From: DATFVJ01 sp035517695
GTDB taxonomy: Bacteria; Actinomycetota; Actinomycetes; Streptosporangiales; Streptosporangiaceae
DNA length: 64,000 nt
NCBI GenBank assembly: GCA_035517695.1
Contig: DATIYI010000193.1
Location: 24,188-88,187, forward strand
Direction: 5' to 3'
Positions within the stretch are counted from its first letter, which is position 1. Each line of letters begins with the position of its first letter. Positions 33,085 to 42,074 of the stretch are shown here, piece after piece. A model generated the notes under the pieces. That model was not told the DNA's origin. It saw only the letters and a list, made by a program, of their open reading frames with translations, and searched no databases. A program made the position numbers and the translations under genes.

Positions 33085-33258
33085 TACGGCTACGCTGACG
33101 TGGCAGTAGCTTGCTGCGAAGGACACTGGAAGCTGCGACGCGACGCAGCGTGCTGCGAGGTGCGGCTGCTGCTATGTAGCACGCGGTAGGGTCGGCTTGC
33201 GCAACACCTGCACGCAGCTCACGGTGTCATGAGCACCCCATTCGCCTGGGAGGTGGCC

Positions 33259-34881
33259 ATGCCCGAGCCGTTCAACGCCTGCACCTACCTGGTCGATCGG
33301 CACGTCGCGGCGGGCGGCGGGGAGCGGGTCGCCGTTACCGGCCCAGCGGGCACGCTTAGCTATGCGGGGCTGCTGGCTGTCGTGGAGGACCTGGCTGCTG
33401 GGCTGCGGGAGCTTGGTGTCCGGCCCGAGGAACGTGTCGTCATGGTGGCTTCCGACAGCCCGCACCTGCTGGCGATGATCCTCGCGGCCATGCGCATCGG
33501 TGCGGTCGCTGTTCCCGTCAACACCATGCTGACCGGGCGAGAGCTTGCGGAGCTGGTCAGGGATACCAGAGCGAGGATCGCTTTCGTCTCCGCCGAGTTC
33601 GCCGCCACGGCGGCGCAGGCAGCCGCTGACGCTCCCGAACTGCGTGACGTGGTGCTCGCGCGCGTCCCCGACGGCGTCCCCGACGCCGACTCGGCGACGG
33701 GTGGCGCGACGCCGGGCGCCGCGGCGTTCAGGCCCGGGATCACTGTCACCTCATTGGATGAGGTAACCGCGCGCGGCAGCCGTTATGGAGATCGTTCGGC
33801 CTACCCGACCTGGGCTGATTCGGCCGCGCTCTGGCTCTATACGTCTGGTACGACCGGCAGCGCGAAGGGCGCGGTGCACCGGCACGCCAACATCCGCTGC
33901 GTCGCCGAGAGCTACCCGCGCGAAGTACTTCGCATTACCGCCGATGACCGCTGCTACTCGGTGGCGAAGCTCTTCTTCGCCTACGGCCTGGGCAACTCCG
34001 CGTTCTTCCCGCTGGCCGCGGGCGCGACCACGATCCTGGACCCGGCCCGCCCGGTGCCCGAGCTTGTCGCGGAGCGGCTCACCGCCTACAAGCCCACGTT
34101 GTTCTTTGCCGTGCCCTCGTTCTACGCGGCCATGGTCGCGGCCGGCCTGCCCGCGGACACGCTCGCATCCGCGCGGCTGGCCGCGTCCGCGGGCGAGACC
34201 TTGCCGGCGGGTATTTACCAGCGCTTCCTCGACCGGTTCGGCGTCACGATCCTTGACGGCATCGGCTCCACCGAGGCGCTGCACATCTTCGTGTCGAACC
34301 GGAAGGGATCGGTCCAGCCAGGCACCTCGGGCACGCCAGTGACCGGATACGCCGTGGATATCCGCGATGAGCAGGGCGAGCCCGTTGCCGACGGTGTGCC
34401 AGGCCACCTCTACCTGAAGGCGCCGTCTGCCGCGCTCGGCTACTGGTGCAGGACCGACACGACCCGCGAGGTTTTCCAGGGGGAGTGGCTGCAAACCGGT
34501 GACGTGTACGTGCGCTCCGCGGACGGCACCTACACGTGTCTCGGCAGATCCGGCGATATGATCAAGGCCGGCGGCATCTGGGTGTCACCTGGCGAAGTAG
34601 AAGAGCGACTTCTCGAGCATCCTGGCGTCGCCCAGGCCGCGGTCGTCGGGCTTGCGAACGCTGACGGCCTCGAGACGCCGGTGGCGTGTGTGGTCCCCGC
34701 GCCGGACCAGACACCTGACCCCGCCGAACTCGTGGCATTCTGCCGGGACGGCCTCGCTGCCTTCAAGCGGCCCCGCACGGTCATTTTCGTCGAGTCGCTG
34801 CCCACGACTGCCACCGGCAAGGTGCAGCGTTTCGCCGTGCGGAAGACGGCGGGTGAGCTTCTCACCGCTACCGGCCACTAG
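33259..34881 (+). CDS. benzoate-CoA ligase family acyl-CoA synthetase
   Basis: A 540-residue adenylate-forming enzyme joining a carboxylate (aromatic by family) to CoA. Motifs: YTSGTTGSAKGAVH phosphate loop, YSVAKLFFAYGLGN (typical of the benzoate/4-hydroxybenzoate ligase group), DGIGSTEALHIF, GRSGDMIKAGGIWVSP hinge and the catalytic Lys in PTTATGKVQRF. The ATG at 33259 is chosen because GGGAGG stands 5 bases upstream; an ATG 30 bases earlier has none. It stands alone, convergent with a P450 gene; both may belong to aromatic or lipid catabolism. Confidence 0.85.
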   Translation: MPEPFNACTYLVDRHVAAGGGERVAVTGPAGTLSYAGLLAVVEDLAAGLRELGVRPEERVVMVASDSPHLLAMILAAMRIGAVAVPVNTMLTGRELAELVRDTRARIAFVSAEFAATAAQAAADAPELRDVVLARVPDGVPDADSATGGATPGAAAFRPGITVTSLDEVTARGSRYGDRSAYPTWADSAALWLYTSGTTGSAKGAVHRHANIRCVAESYPREVLRITADDRCYSVAKLFFAYGLGNSAFFPLAAGATTILDPARPVPELVAERLTAYKPTLFFAVPSFYAAMVAAGLPADTLASARLAASAGETLPAGIYQRFLDRFGVTILDGIGSTEALHIFVSNRKGSVQPGTSGTPVTGYAVDIRDEQGEPVADGVPGHLYLKAPSAALGYWCRTDTTREVFQGEWLQTGDVYVRSADGTYTCLGRSGDMIKAGGIWVSPGEVEERLLEHPGVAQAAVVGLANADGLETPVACVVPAPDQTPDPAELVAFCRDGLAAFKRPRTVIFVESLPTTATGKVQRFAVRKTAGELLTATGH

Positions 34882-34904
34882 CTGCTCGGACAGGGCAGGT
34901 TCCT

Positions 34905-34950
34905 CGGCGTGGCGGTCGCGTTCACCTAGGGGATCGCCGCGGCCACGCCG
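34905..34950. terminator. hairpin between convergent CoA-ligase and P450 genes
   Basis: CGGCGTGGC at 34905-34913 pairs with GCCACGCCG at 34942-34950, with further pairing inside. It occupies the 77-bp gap between two convergent gene ends, so a shared bidirectional terminator is likely. Confidence 0.45.
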
Positions 34951-34958
34951 TGCTGTGG

Positions 34959-36188
34959 TCAGCGGGCCTGCGGCGGCGTGAACCGTACCGGCATCTCCTT
35001 GATCCCGTTGATGAAGTTCGAGCGCAGGCGACGGGGTTCGCCCGCGAGCTCGATGTCGGGTATCAGGTCGGCCAGGGTGCGAAAAAGTACCCGCAGTTCG
35101 AGGCCGGCAAGGTGGCGCCCGAGGCAGAAATGCGGTCCGCCGCCGCCGAAGCCGGCATGCGGGTTGGGTGACCGCCCGATGTCGAAGCTGAACGGGTCGC
35201 TGAAGACATCCTCGTCTCTGTTAGCCGAGCTGTAGAAGACGACGACCTTGTCGCCCTCCGCGATCCGCTGCCCGCGGATGTGAGTATCACGGGTGGCCGT
35301 GCGGCGGAACAAGTTCACCGGGCTCACCCAGCGAACGATCTCGTCGGCGGCGGTGCGTGTCATGCCAGGATCGGCCCGCAGCCGCTCCCACTGGCCAGGG
35401 TTGCGGAAGAGCGCGAGCATGCCGCCGGATGCCGCATTGCGGGTCGTCTCGTTGCCCGCGACGGTCAGCAGGAGCACGAACAGGTCGAATTCTTCGGTGG
35501 TGAGGACGTCGCCGCGATTGTCCGGCCGTAGCAGCTGACTAACGATGTCGTCGCGCGGCTCCGCGCGGCGCCTGTCGGCAAGTTCGTTCGCATAGGCGTA
35601 GACCTCGGCGGCCGCGAGCGCAGCGTCGTCGTCGCCTGCGGCCTGGAACTCGGGGTCGTCGTAGCCGATCAGCCGGTTCGAGAGGTCGAACAGCCGGTCG
35701 CGGTCCTGCGATGGAGCACCGATCAGTTCGCAGATCACGTACAGCGGAAGGGGCGCCGCGATGTCCCGGACGAAATCGGCCTCGCCCCGGCCCGCGACCT
35801 CGTCGATCAGCTTGTTGCAGATCTCCTGAATGTGCTTCTCGAGCTGGCCGATCATCCGTGGCGTGAAACCGCGTTTGACGAAGCCGCGCTGGCGCGTGTG
35901 CTGCGGCGGGTCCATGTTCAGCATCATCAGGCGCTGCAGCTCGATCTGGTCTGCCGGGACCTCGTTGAAAAGGGCGAGCCGGCGGTAAGAGGAGAACGTG
36001 GCAGGGTGCCTGGAGATGTATTCGACGTCCTGGTGCCTGGTGATCGCCCAGAAGCCCGGCCAGGCTGGATCACCCCCGTCCGGGTGCCAGAACACCGGCG
36101 CGTGTGCGCGGAGCCAGCCGAGCTGGTCATGCGGGATACCGTCCCGCTCGTACGTGCCCGGGTCGACGAGATTGATCTGGGGGATCAT
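34959..36188 (-). CDS. cytochrome P450 (CYP125/CYP142-like)
   Basis: A 409-residue soluble P450. I-helix VAGNETTR, K-helix EIVR, and haem loop FGGGGPHFCLGRHLA with the thiolate Cys near 357 are all intact. The N-terminus (INLVDPGTYERDGIPHDQL) and MLNMDPPQHTRQRGFVKRGFTPR resemble the CYP124/125/142 group of sterol side-chain and methyl-branched lipid oxidases; the substrate is not certain. ATG 36188 is chosen at the start of homology though no strong ribosome site is seen. Redox partners are not nearby. Confidence 0.88.
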   Translation of the reverse strand: MIPQINLVDPGTYERDGIPHDQLGWLRAHAPVFWHPDGGDPAWPGFWAITRHQDVEYISRHPATFSSYRRLALFNEVPADQIELQRLMMLNMDPPQHTRQRGFVKRGFTPRMIGQLEKHIQEICNKLIDEVAGRGEADFVRDIAAPLPLYVICELIGAPSQDRDRLFDLSNRLIGYDDPEFQAAGDDDAALAAAEVYAYANELADRRRAEPRDDIVSQLLRPDNRGDVLTTEEFDLFVLLLTVAGNETTRNAASGGMLALFRNPGQWERLRADPGMTRTAADEIVRWVSPVNLFRRTATRDTHIRGQRIAEGDKVVVFYSSANRDEDVFSDPFSFDIGRSPNPHAGFGGGGPHFCLGRHLAGLELRVLFRTLADLIPDIELAGEPRRLRSNFINGIKEMPVRFTPPQAR

Positions 36189-36273
36189 TGTCGCCACAGT
36201 CGCCTGCTTCCGTGGGATCGGTCCGTACAGCTCCTTCGCGGAGAAATGCTGCACTCCGGGCTTACAAGTAGGA

Positions 36274-36360
36274 CGTGTTCCTGTCAACAGGCCTGTTCTT
36301 TGCTACAGGCGTGTTCCTGCCAGGTGTGTTCCTGTCAACAGGTGTGTTCCTGTCAACAGC
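36274..36360. repeat. iteron-like 18-bp repeat between P450 and pgsA-like genes
   Basis: Five head-to-tail units (274-291, 292-309, 310-324, 325-342, 343-360) of about CGTGTTCCTGTCAACAGG occur, with the third shortened to 15 bases. Each full unit carries the inverted repeat CCTGT-CA-ACAGG. The array lies in the 262-bp divergent promoter gap and could be a multi-site operator. Confidence 0.85.
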
Positions 36361-36450
36361 CGCCGGACTGCCGTCACGTAAGGTCGGCGGCACCAGGTAC
36401 GTACGCGCAGGAGCATGCCGTATACCGACGACGTACGGAGGGGAGCGGCC

Positions 36451-37371
36451 GTGGCGAGCGAGCGGGGCCGCGCGGAATCACCGGAAAGCGGCCGTCCAGC
36501 GGAAAGCGGCCGCCTAGCGGAAAGCGGCCGCCCAGAAAAAAGCGGCCGCCCAGCTGATGGTGACCGGTCAGTGGATGGCGACCGGTCAGTGGATGGCGAC
36601 CGGCTGATGACTGTGCCTAACGCGCTCAGCATGGCCCGGCTCGCCGGCGTGCCGCTGTTTCTGTGGCTTGTGCTCGTGCCCAAGGCCGACGGCTTGGCGG
36701 TCGGCGTGCTCGTGTTCGCAGGTCTTTCCGACTGGCTCGACGGCAAGATCGCCCGGGCATGGAATCAGCAGAGCCGCTTCGGCGAGATGCTGGACCCCGC
36801 GGCTGACCGGTTGTACATCGCGGCCACGCTCATCGCGCTCGCGATCCGCGCCATCATCCCGTGGTGGCTGCTCGGCCTGCTTGCCTGCCGTGAGCTGGTG
36901 CTCGGCGTGGCTCTTTTGCTGCTACGGCACCGCGGGTACGGTCCGCCGCAGGTGAACCTGGTGGGCAAGGCGGCGACGCTCTGCCTGCTGTATGCGTTCC
37001 CGCTACTGTTCCTTGGTTCACATGCCGGCGGATTTGCAACAATTGCGAGGGTCGCCGGTTGGGCCTTTGCAATCTGGGGAACTGCTCTGTACTGGTGGGC
37101 AGCCGGACTGTATCTGGAGCAGACGCGCCGGCTAGTCGGGCGCACCGGCGGACTGGTGCCCGGGACCGCAGACCGGACCGAGGACCGGACCGCAGACCGG
37201 ACCGCAGACCGGACCGCAGACCGGACCGCAGACCGGACCGCAGACCGGACCGAGGACCGGACCGAGGACCGGACCGAGGACCGGACCGAGGACCGGACCG
37301 AGGACCGGACCGCAGACCGGACCGGACCGCAGACCGGACCGAAGAGTGGAGAGGAGAGCTGTCCGCGGTGA
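36451..37371 (+). CDS. CDP-alcohol phosphatidyltransferase (PgsA-like) with repetitive tails
   Basis: A 306-residue membrane enzyme transferring a phosphatidyl group from CDP-diacylglycerol to an alcohol. The motif DG-x2-AR-x8-G-x3-D-x3-D is complete (SDWLDGKIARAW...GEMLDPAADR, about 92-118) among about six membrane helices. Synteny suggests the Rv1822/pgsA2 group. Unusually, a hydrophilic repeat region precedes the core (SGRPAE and DGDRSV units) and a DRT(A/E) repeat forms the C-tail. GTG 36451 has GGAGGGG 7 bases upstream; ATG 36607 marks the homologous core. The stop overlaps the next start (GTGA). Confidence 0.83.
   Translation: MASERGRAESPESGRPAESGRLAESGRPEKSGRPADGDRSVDGDRSVDGDRLMTVPNALSMARLAGVPLFLWLVLVPKADGLAVGVLVFAGLSDWLDGKIARAWNQQSRFGEMLDPAADRLYIAATLIALAIRAIIPWWLLGLLACRELVLGVALLLLRHRGYGPPQVNLVGKAATLCLLYAFPLLFLGSHAGGFATIARVAGWAFAIWGTALYWWAAGLYLEQTRRLVGRTGGLVPGTADRTEDRTADRTADRTADRTADRTADRTEDRTEDRTEDRTEDRTEDRTADRTGPQTGPKSGEESCPR
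37165..37320 (+). repeat. 13 tandem 12-bp units encoding the (T-A/E-D-R) tail
   Basis: Thirteen 12-bp units alternate between ACCGCAGACCGG and ACCGAGGACCGG and encode a Thr-Ala/Glu-Asp-Arg repeat at the C-terminus of the phosphatidyltransferase, just upstream of the ribosome site for the next gene. All unit changes keep the frame. Confidence 0.9.
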
Positions 37372-39866
37372 AGGCTGTCGTAATGGCAGGAGGCGAGGGT
37401 ACGCGCCTGCGGCCAATGACCGCCAATCAGCCCAAGCCACTGCTGCCTGTCGTCAATAAGCCGATCATGGAACACGTGCTGCGGCTGCTCAAGCGGCACG
37501 GCTTCCGTGACACCGTCGTGACCACCGCATTCCTGGCCTCGCTCGTCCGCAATTATTTCGGTGACGGCGAGGATTTCGGCATGAGCCTGCAGTACGCGAC
37601 GGAGGAGGTACCGCTCGGCACCGCTGGCAGCGTGAAGAACGCCGAGGACGAGCTGCGCGGCGGCCCGTTCGTGGTCATCTCCGGTGACGCGCTCACCGAC
37701 ATCGACCTGTCCGCGATGGTCAAGTCGCACAAGAAGAACGGCGCGCTCGTCACGATCGGCCTTAGCCGCGTGCCTAACCCGCTCGAATTCGGCATCATCA
37801 TCGTCGACGATGACGGCCGCATACAGCGCTTCCTTGAGAAACCCACCTGGGGCCAGGTGTTCTCCGACACCGTCAATACCGGTATCTACGTGATGGAGCC
37901 CGAGGTGCTCGCCGAGGTGGCGGCCGGTGAGTCAGTCGACTGGTCGTCTGACGTGTTCCCCCGGCTGCTCGAGCGCGGCGCCCCGCTGCACGGTTTCATC
38001 GCCAGCGGCTACTGGGAGGATGTTGGCACCCACGAAAGTTACCTGAAGGCCCAGGCGGACGTGCTCGCGGGCCGGGTGGACGCCGAAATCGAGGGCTTTG
38101 AGGTGTCGCCTGGCGTCTGGGTCGCGGATGGCGCCGAGGTCGATCCCGATGCGGTGCTGAAGGGCCCGCTGTGCGTGGGCGACTACGCCAAGATCGAGGC
38201 TGGCGCGGAACTGCGTGAATTCACCGTGATCGGAAGCAACGTGGTGGTGAAGGAGGGCGCCTTCCTGCACCGCGCCGTGGTGCACAACAACGTGTACATC
38301 GGGCCTGGCGCGAACCTGCGTGGCTGCGTCATCGGGAAGAACACCGACGTCATGGGCTCGGTCCGGATCGAGGAGGCCGCGGTCATTGGCGACGAGTGCG
38401 TCATCGAGGCCGAGGCTTATCTGTCCTCCGGGGTGAAGGTCTACCCGTTCAAGACGATCGAAGCGGGCGCGGTCGTCAATACCAGCGTGATCTGGGAGTC
38501 GCGGGGTCAGCGGACAATTTTCGGGCCGCGCGGCGTATCCGGGCTCGTCAACGTGGAGATAACACCGGAACTGTGCGTGCGGCTCGCCAGTGCCTACGCC
38601 ACCACCCTGAAGAAGGGCGCCAGCGTTACCACCTCAAGGGACGTATCCCGCGCGGCCCGCGCGCTCAAGCGTGCCGTGCACGGCGCGCTCACTGCGAGCG
38701 CGATCAACGTGCGGGACCTGGAGGCGCAGCCACTGCCCGTGGCACGGTTCGAAACGTGGACGAGCGAGTGCTCGGGTGGGATCGCATTGCGGACCACGCC
38801 AGGCGATCCGCAGGCGATCGACCTGATATTCCTCGACCAGCACGGCGCTGACCTGTCCCCGGCGGCGCAGCGGAAGCTGGAGCGGGTGTTCTCGCGGCAG
38901 GAATTCCGCCGCGCATTCCCCGGCGAGATCGCCGGGCTGACCTTCCCGCCCAGAGTGATGGAGACTTACACGCACGAACTCGTGCACTGCGTTGACATGA
39001 CGGGAGTGCGGGAAGCGGGCCTCAAGATCGTCGTGGATTGCGCGGGGGGCACCGCGTCGGTGGTACTGCCCGGCCTGCTCGGCCGGGTCGGCGTCGACGT
39101 GCTGACCGTCAACAACCGGCTGGACGAGTCCTCCCCGACCGAGACACTCGCCCAGCGGCGGGCCGACATGCAGCGCCTATCCGAGCTGGTGTCCTCGTCA
39201 CGCGCGGCCTTCGGCGTGCGATTCGATCCAGTTGGTGAAAGGATCTTCATCGTCGATGAGAACGGCGCGCTCGTCGATGACGACCGCGCACTGCTTGTGG
39301 TGCTTGACCTGATCGCGGCCGAACGGCACTCCGGCCGGGTCGCGCTTCCCGTGACCACGACGCGGGTGGCAGAGCAAGTGTGCCGCTTCCACGGTGTCGA
39401 AGCCTATTGGACGCCGACACCAATGGACGCGCTCACTCAGGCAGCAGGCAAAAAGGACATGATCCTGGCCGGCGACGGCCGTGGCGGATTCATCGTGCCC
39501 GAGTTCTGCAGGACCGTCGACGGGATCGCCGCGTTCACGCGATTGCTCGGACTCGTCGCGCGTACCCGGCTCACGCTCAGCCAGATCGACCGGCGCATCC
39601 CTATCGCGCACATGCTCAAGCGGTCGATGCCGACCCCGTGGGCGGCGAAGGGCTCCGTGATGCGCACGGTCGTCGAGGCCGCGGGCGACCGTGCGATCGA
39701 TACCACCGACGGGGTGCGGGTCGTCGAGCCGGACGGGGGCTGGGTACTCGTGCTGCCTGACCCCGCGGAGGCGGTCACGCACATGTGGGCCGAGGGAGCC
39801 GGGCCAGACACCGCGCATGCCCTACTCGACGAGTGGGCGGCCGTGGTGCAGCGCGCGGGCCAGTGA
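37368..39866 (+). CDS. sugar-1-phosphate nucleotidyltransferase fused to degenerate phosphomannomutase-like domain
   Basis: An 832-residue protein. The N-terminal nucleotidyltransferase (about 1-235; MAGGEGTRLRPMT, PKPLLPVVNKP, SGDALTDID) is of the mannose/glucose-1-phosphate type. Left-handed beta-helix repeats follow (about 255-375). A phosphohexomutase-like C-terminal half runs from about 385 but lacks the catalytic TASHNP serine loop and most of the DGDxDR metal site (FDPVGERI instead). So it should make an NDP-sugar, probably GDP-mannose for glycolipid or wall mannan, while the mutase part may be structural. GTG 37368 overlaps the pgsA-like stop. Confidence 0.85.
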   Translation: MKAVVMAGGEGTRLRPMTANQPKPLLPVVNKPIMEHVLRLLKRHGFRDTVVTTAFLASLVRNYFGDGEDFGMSLQYATEEVPLGTAGSVKNAEDELRGGPFVVISGDALTDIDLSAMVKSHKKNGALVTIGLSRVPNPLEFGIIIVDDDGRIQRFLEKPTWGQVFSDTVNTGIYVMEPEVLAEVAAGESVDWSSDVFPRLLERGAPLHGFIASGYWEDVGTHESYLKAQADVLAGRVDAEIEGFEVSPGVWVADGAEVDPDAVLKGPLCVGDYAKIEAGAELREFTVIGSNVVVKEGAFLHRAVVHNNVYIGPGANLRGCVIGKNTDVMGSVRIEEAAVIGDECVIEAEAYLSSGVKVYPFKTIEAGAVVNTSVIWESRGQRTIFGPRGVSGLVNVEITPELCVRLASAYATTLKKGASVTTSRDVSRAARALKRAVHGALTASAINVRDLEAQPLPVARFETWTSECSGGIALRTTPGDPQAIDLIFLDQHGADLSPAAQRKLERVFSRQEFRRAFPGEIAGLTFPPRVMETYTHELVHCVDMTGVREAGLKIVVDCAGGTASVVLPGLLGRVGVDVLTVNNRLDESSPTETLAQRRADMQRLSELVSSSRAAFGVRFDPVGERIFIVDENGALVDDDRALLVVLDLIAAERHSGRVALPVTTTRVAEQVCRFHGVEAYWTPTPMDALTQAAGKKDMILAGDGRGGFIVPEFCRTVDGIAAFTRLLGLVARTRLTLSQIDRRIPIAHMLKRSMPTPWAAKGSVMRTVVEAAGDRAIDTTDGVRVVEPDGGWVLVLPDPAEAVTHMWAEGAGPDTAHALLDEWAAVVQRAGQ

Positions 39867-40215
39867 TCGCGGCGCGACATGGTTGTTCGCACTCATAATT
39901 GTTGGCACCAAGTGTTCGCGCCGGGCGAAGTTACTCACGCATGAGGGAAATCAGGGCGGCCAGGTGTGAGAAAATCTCGATCAGCGTAGGCTGCGTACTC
40001 TGCGCATCCACGGGGCGAGGTGGAGCGGGCAGGAGCAGGGACATGCGTGGTGCATGGACTGGCTCCTCGCACCGCGAGTAGCTTGGGCCGCAGGGGAGGT
40101 GGAACCGCCGGTGAAACTGCGGGTAAGACCGTGGTCTGGACGCGGCGGACCCCCACGGCGCGGGCATCAGCCCGCGCCGATGCGCAAGGCAGATGGATGG
40201 AGGCCGAGCCGACCG
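39867..40215. other. gap upstream of the garA-type gene
   Basis: These 349 bases contain moderately AT-rich stretches (near 39890-39910 and 39960-39990) that may hold the promoter of the garA-ftsR unit. In mycobacteria gcvH lies at this place; no gcvH-like frame is present here. Confidence 0.4.
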
Positions 40216-40755
40216 ATGCCGAGCGTCTACTGCACGCAGTGCGGGAGCGCGAACCCTGAGGGTGCGCGCTTTTGTTCGCATTGCGGCACCCCGCTGACGT
40301 GGGGATCGCCGGGTGAGCAGGCGGGGGAGACCACGTCCATGATCTCCCTGGCGGGCCCCGAGGCCGCAGAGGCCGAGCCAGGCGAAGAGCTTGCTGCTGA
40401 GCTTGCGGCGGCCGATAGCCTCCCTGTCGGCACGGCGTTGCTTGTGGTCAGACGGGGCCCGAACGCGGGAAGCAGATTCCTTCTCGATAATGATCTCACT
40501 ACGGCGGGCCGCCACCCGGACAGCGACATCTTCCTCGATGACGTGACCGTGTCCCGCAGGCACGCCGAGTTCTACCGGCACGGAAGTTCCTTTACTGTGC
40601 GCGATGTCGGCAGCTTGAATGGCACATACGTAAACCGCGAGCGGATCGAGGAAGCCACGCTTAACGGGGGAGATGAGGTTCAGGTGGGTAAGTTCAGGCT
40701 CGTGTTCCTCGCGAGCCGTCAGCACAGTGAGAGCTGGCCGGCCGGCGGACCATGA
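40216..40755 (+). CDS. garA: GarA/OdhI-like FHA protein with N-terminal zinc ribbon
   Basis: A 179-residue phospho-switch protein. A zinc ribbon (CTQCGSANPEGARFCSHCG, about 5-23) comes first. Then comes the conserved GETTS motif near 36-40, the dual Thr phosphorylated by PknB/PknG in GarA and OdhI, and an FHA domain (about 85-165; GRHPDSDI, VSRRHAEF, SLNGTYVN). In relatives the unphosphorylated form inhibits 2-oxoglutarate dehydrogenase and stimulates glutamate dehydrogenase. ATG 40216 is chosen at the zinc ribbon; GGAGG is 12 bases away, a little long. The stop overlaps ftsR. Identity is supported by Rv1827-like synteny. Confidence 0.87.
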   Translation: MPSVYCTQCGSANPEGARFCSHCGTPLTWGSPGEQAGETTSMISLAGPEAAEAEPGEELAAELAAADSLPVGTALLVVRRGPNAGSRFLLDNDLTTAGRHPDSDIFLDDVTVSRRHAEFYRHGSSFTVRDVGSLNGTYVNRERIEEATLNGGDEVQVGKFRLVFLASRQHSESWPAGGP

Positions 40756-41501
40756 GCGCTCAGTCGGCACGGGCTTACTTCAGCATCAGCGAAGTGCTGG
40801 CCCAGCTGCGCGGAGATTACCCCGACGTCAGCGTCTCCAAGATCCGCTTCCTAGAATCGGAGGGGCTGATCGAGCCTGCCCGGTCGCCGTCCGGCTACCG
40901 TCGGTTCGGCCCCGGGGACATCGAGCGGCTGCGGTACATACTGTCCGCGCAGCGGGACCAGTATCTGCCGCTGCGGGTGATCAAGGAGAAGCTCGGTGCA
41001 ATTGATCGCGGCGAAGATCCTAGCCCGCGAGCGGCGCTCGGCCTCGTCGGTGCCGTGCCGCCGTACGGGCCGCAAACACCGCTGGCCGGAGGGCTGCAGG
41101 GGGGTCGCCCCCCCGGGTCAGCACTATCGGGCTCTTCGCTGCTCAGCCGCAGTGAGCTCGCCGACGCCGCAGGCATAGGCGACGACGAGCTTGGCGAGCT
41201 TGAAGAATTCGGCCTGGTCCGCCGCTCCGGACGGCACTACGGCCCGGAGGCGCTGATCGTGGCTAGGACCGCGGCCGAGCTAGCGCGGTTCGGCGTCCAG
41301 CCGAGGCACCTGCGTGCGGTCAAGGCAGCCGCCGAGCGTGAGACGGCGCTCATCGACCAGGTGGTTGCCCCGACGTTGCGCCAGCGCAGCCCGGGCGCAA
41401 GGGATCGGGCGGAAGAGACGGCACGCGAAATCGCAGCCCTCACGCTGCGCCTGCATGCCGCGTTTCTTGAAGCTGGGCTGCGGACGGATCTGAGCCAATA
41501 G
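40752..41501 (+). CDS. ftsR: FtsR-like MerR-family regulator
   Basis: A 249-residue MerR-type DNA-binding protein. The winged helix (FSISEVLAQLRGDYPDVSVSKIRFLESEGLIEPARSPSGYRRF, about 9-55) leads to a dimerisation helix, a Gly/Pro linker and a second helical domain. It matches Rv1828/FtsR, which activates ftsZ in corynebacteria. It overlaps the garA stop by ATGA, and the order garA-ftsR-bifunctional nuclease-MerR is conserved with M. tuberculosis Rv1827-Rv1830. Confidence 0.88.
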   Translation: MSAQSARAYFSISEVLAQLRGDYPDVSVSKIRFLESEGLIEPARSPSGYRRFGPGDIERLRYILSAQRDQYLPLRVIKEKLGAIDRGEDPSPRAALGLVGAVPPYGPQTPLAGGLQGGRPPGSALSGSSLLSRSELADAAGIGDDELGELEEFGLVRRSGRHYGPEALIVARTAAELARFGVQPRHLRAVKAAAERETALIDQVVAPTLRQRSPGARDRAEETAREIAALTLRLHAAFLEAGLRTDLSQ

Positions 41502-41603
41502 CGGGTGTACGTTGGCAAAGGGAGCGTCGGCATGTAGATGCCCGGCGCAGCGGAAGGACCGAAGTAGGCGGAGCGCTAGGCGCGCGTAGGGACTGGAGCG
41601 GCC

Positions 41604-42074
41604 GTGAGGCAGATGGAGGTCGTCGGCGTCCGGGTCGAGATGCCCTCGAACCAGCCCATCGTCCTGCTGAAAGAGGCACAGGGCGAGAGGTACCTGCCGA
41701 TCTGGATCGGTGCTGTGGAAGCGACTGCGATCGCTTATGCCCAGCAGGGCATGCTGCCGACGCGACCGCTGACGCACGATCTGTTCCGGGATGTACTTGA
41801 CGCGCTCGGCGTGCGGTTGCGGACGGTTAACATCACTGCGCTGCGGGACGGGATCTTCTTCGCCGACCTGGTGTTCTCCAACGGCGTAGAGGTGAGCGCG
41901 CGCCCATCGGACTCGATCGCGCTTGCGCTGCGGACGGGCGCGACGATCTTCGTCACCGATGAAGTCCTCGATGAGGCGGGGGTGGCAATCCCCGATGAGC
42001 AGGAGGACGAGGTGGAGAAGTTCCGTGAGTTCCTTGACACCATCAGCCCAGAAGACTTCGGCCGCTCGACATAG
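41604..42074 (+). CDS. bifunctional nuclease family protein (Rv1829-like)
   Basis: A 156-residue protein of the DUF151/bifunctional nuclease family. Seen: LPIWIGAVEATAIAYAQQG, RPLTHDLFRDVLDALG, FFADLVFSNG, RPSDSIALALRTGATIFV, all typical; the C-terminus is acidic. Plant relatives show DNase and RNase activity; the bacterial role is unclear. The GTG at 41604 has GGAG 5 bases upstream. The context (ftsR before, MerR after) matches mycobacteria. Confidence 0.88.
   Translation: MRQMEVVGVRVEMPSNQPIVLLKEAQGERYLPIWIGAVEATAIAYAQQGMLPTRPLTHDLFRDVLDALGVRLRTVNITALRDGIFFADLVFSNGVEVSARPSDSIALALRTGATIFVTDEVLDEAGVAIPDEQEDEVEKFREFLDTISPEDFGRST

Noticed and set aside
36274..36360. Possible CRISPR array
   Set aside because: Repeats are directly contiguous without spacers and no cas genes are present; the same applies to 43323-43446.
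39931..40770. 279-codon minus-strand frame over the garA upstream gap
   Set aside because: It runs antisense through the FHA domain, has no ribosome site or motifs.
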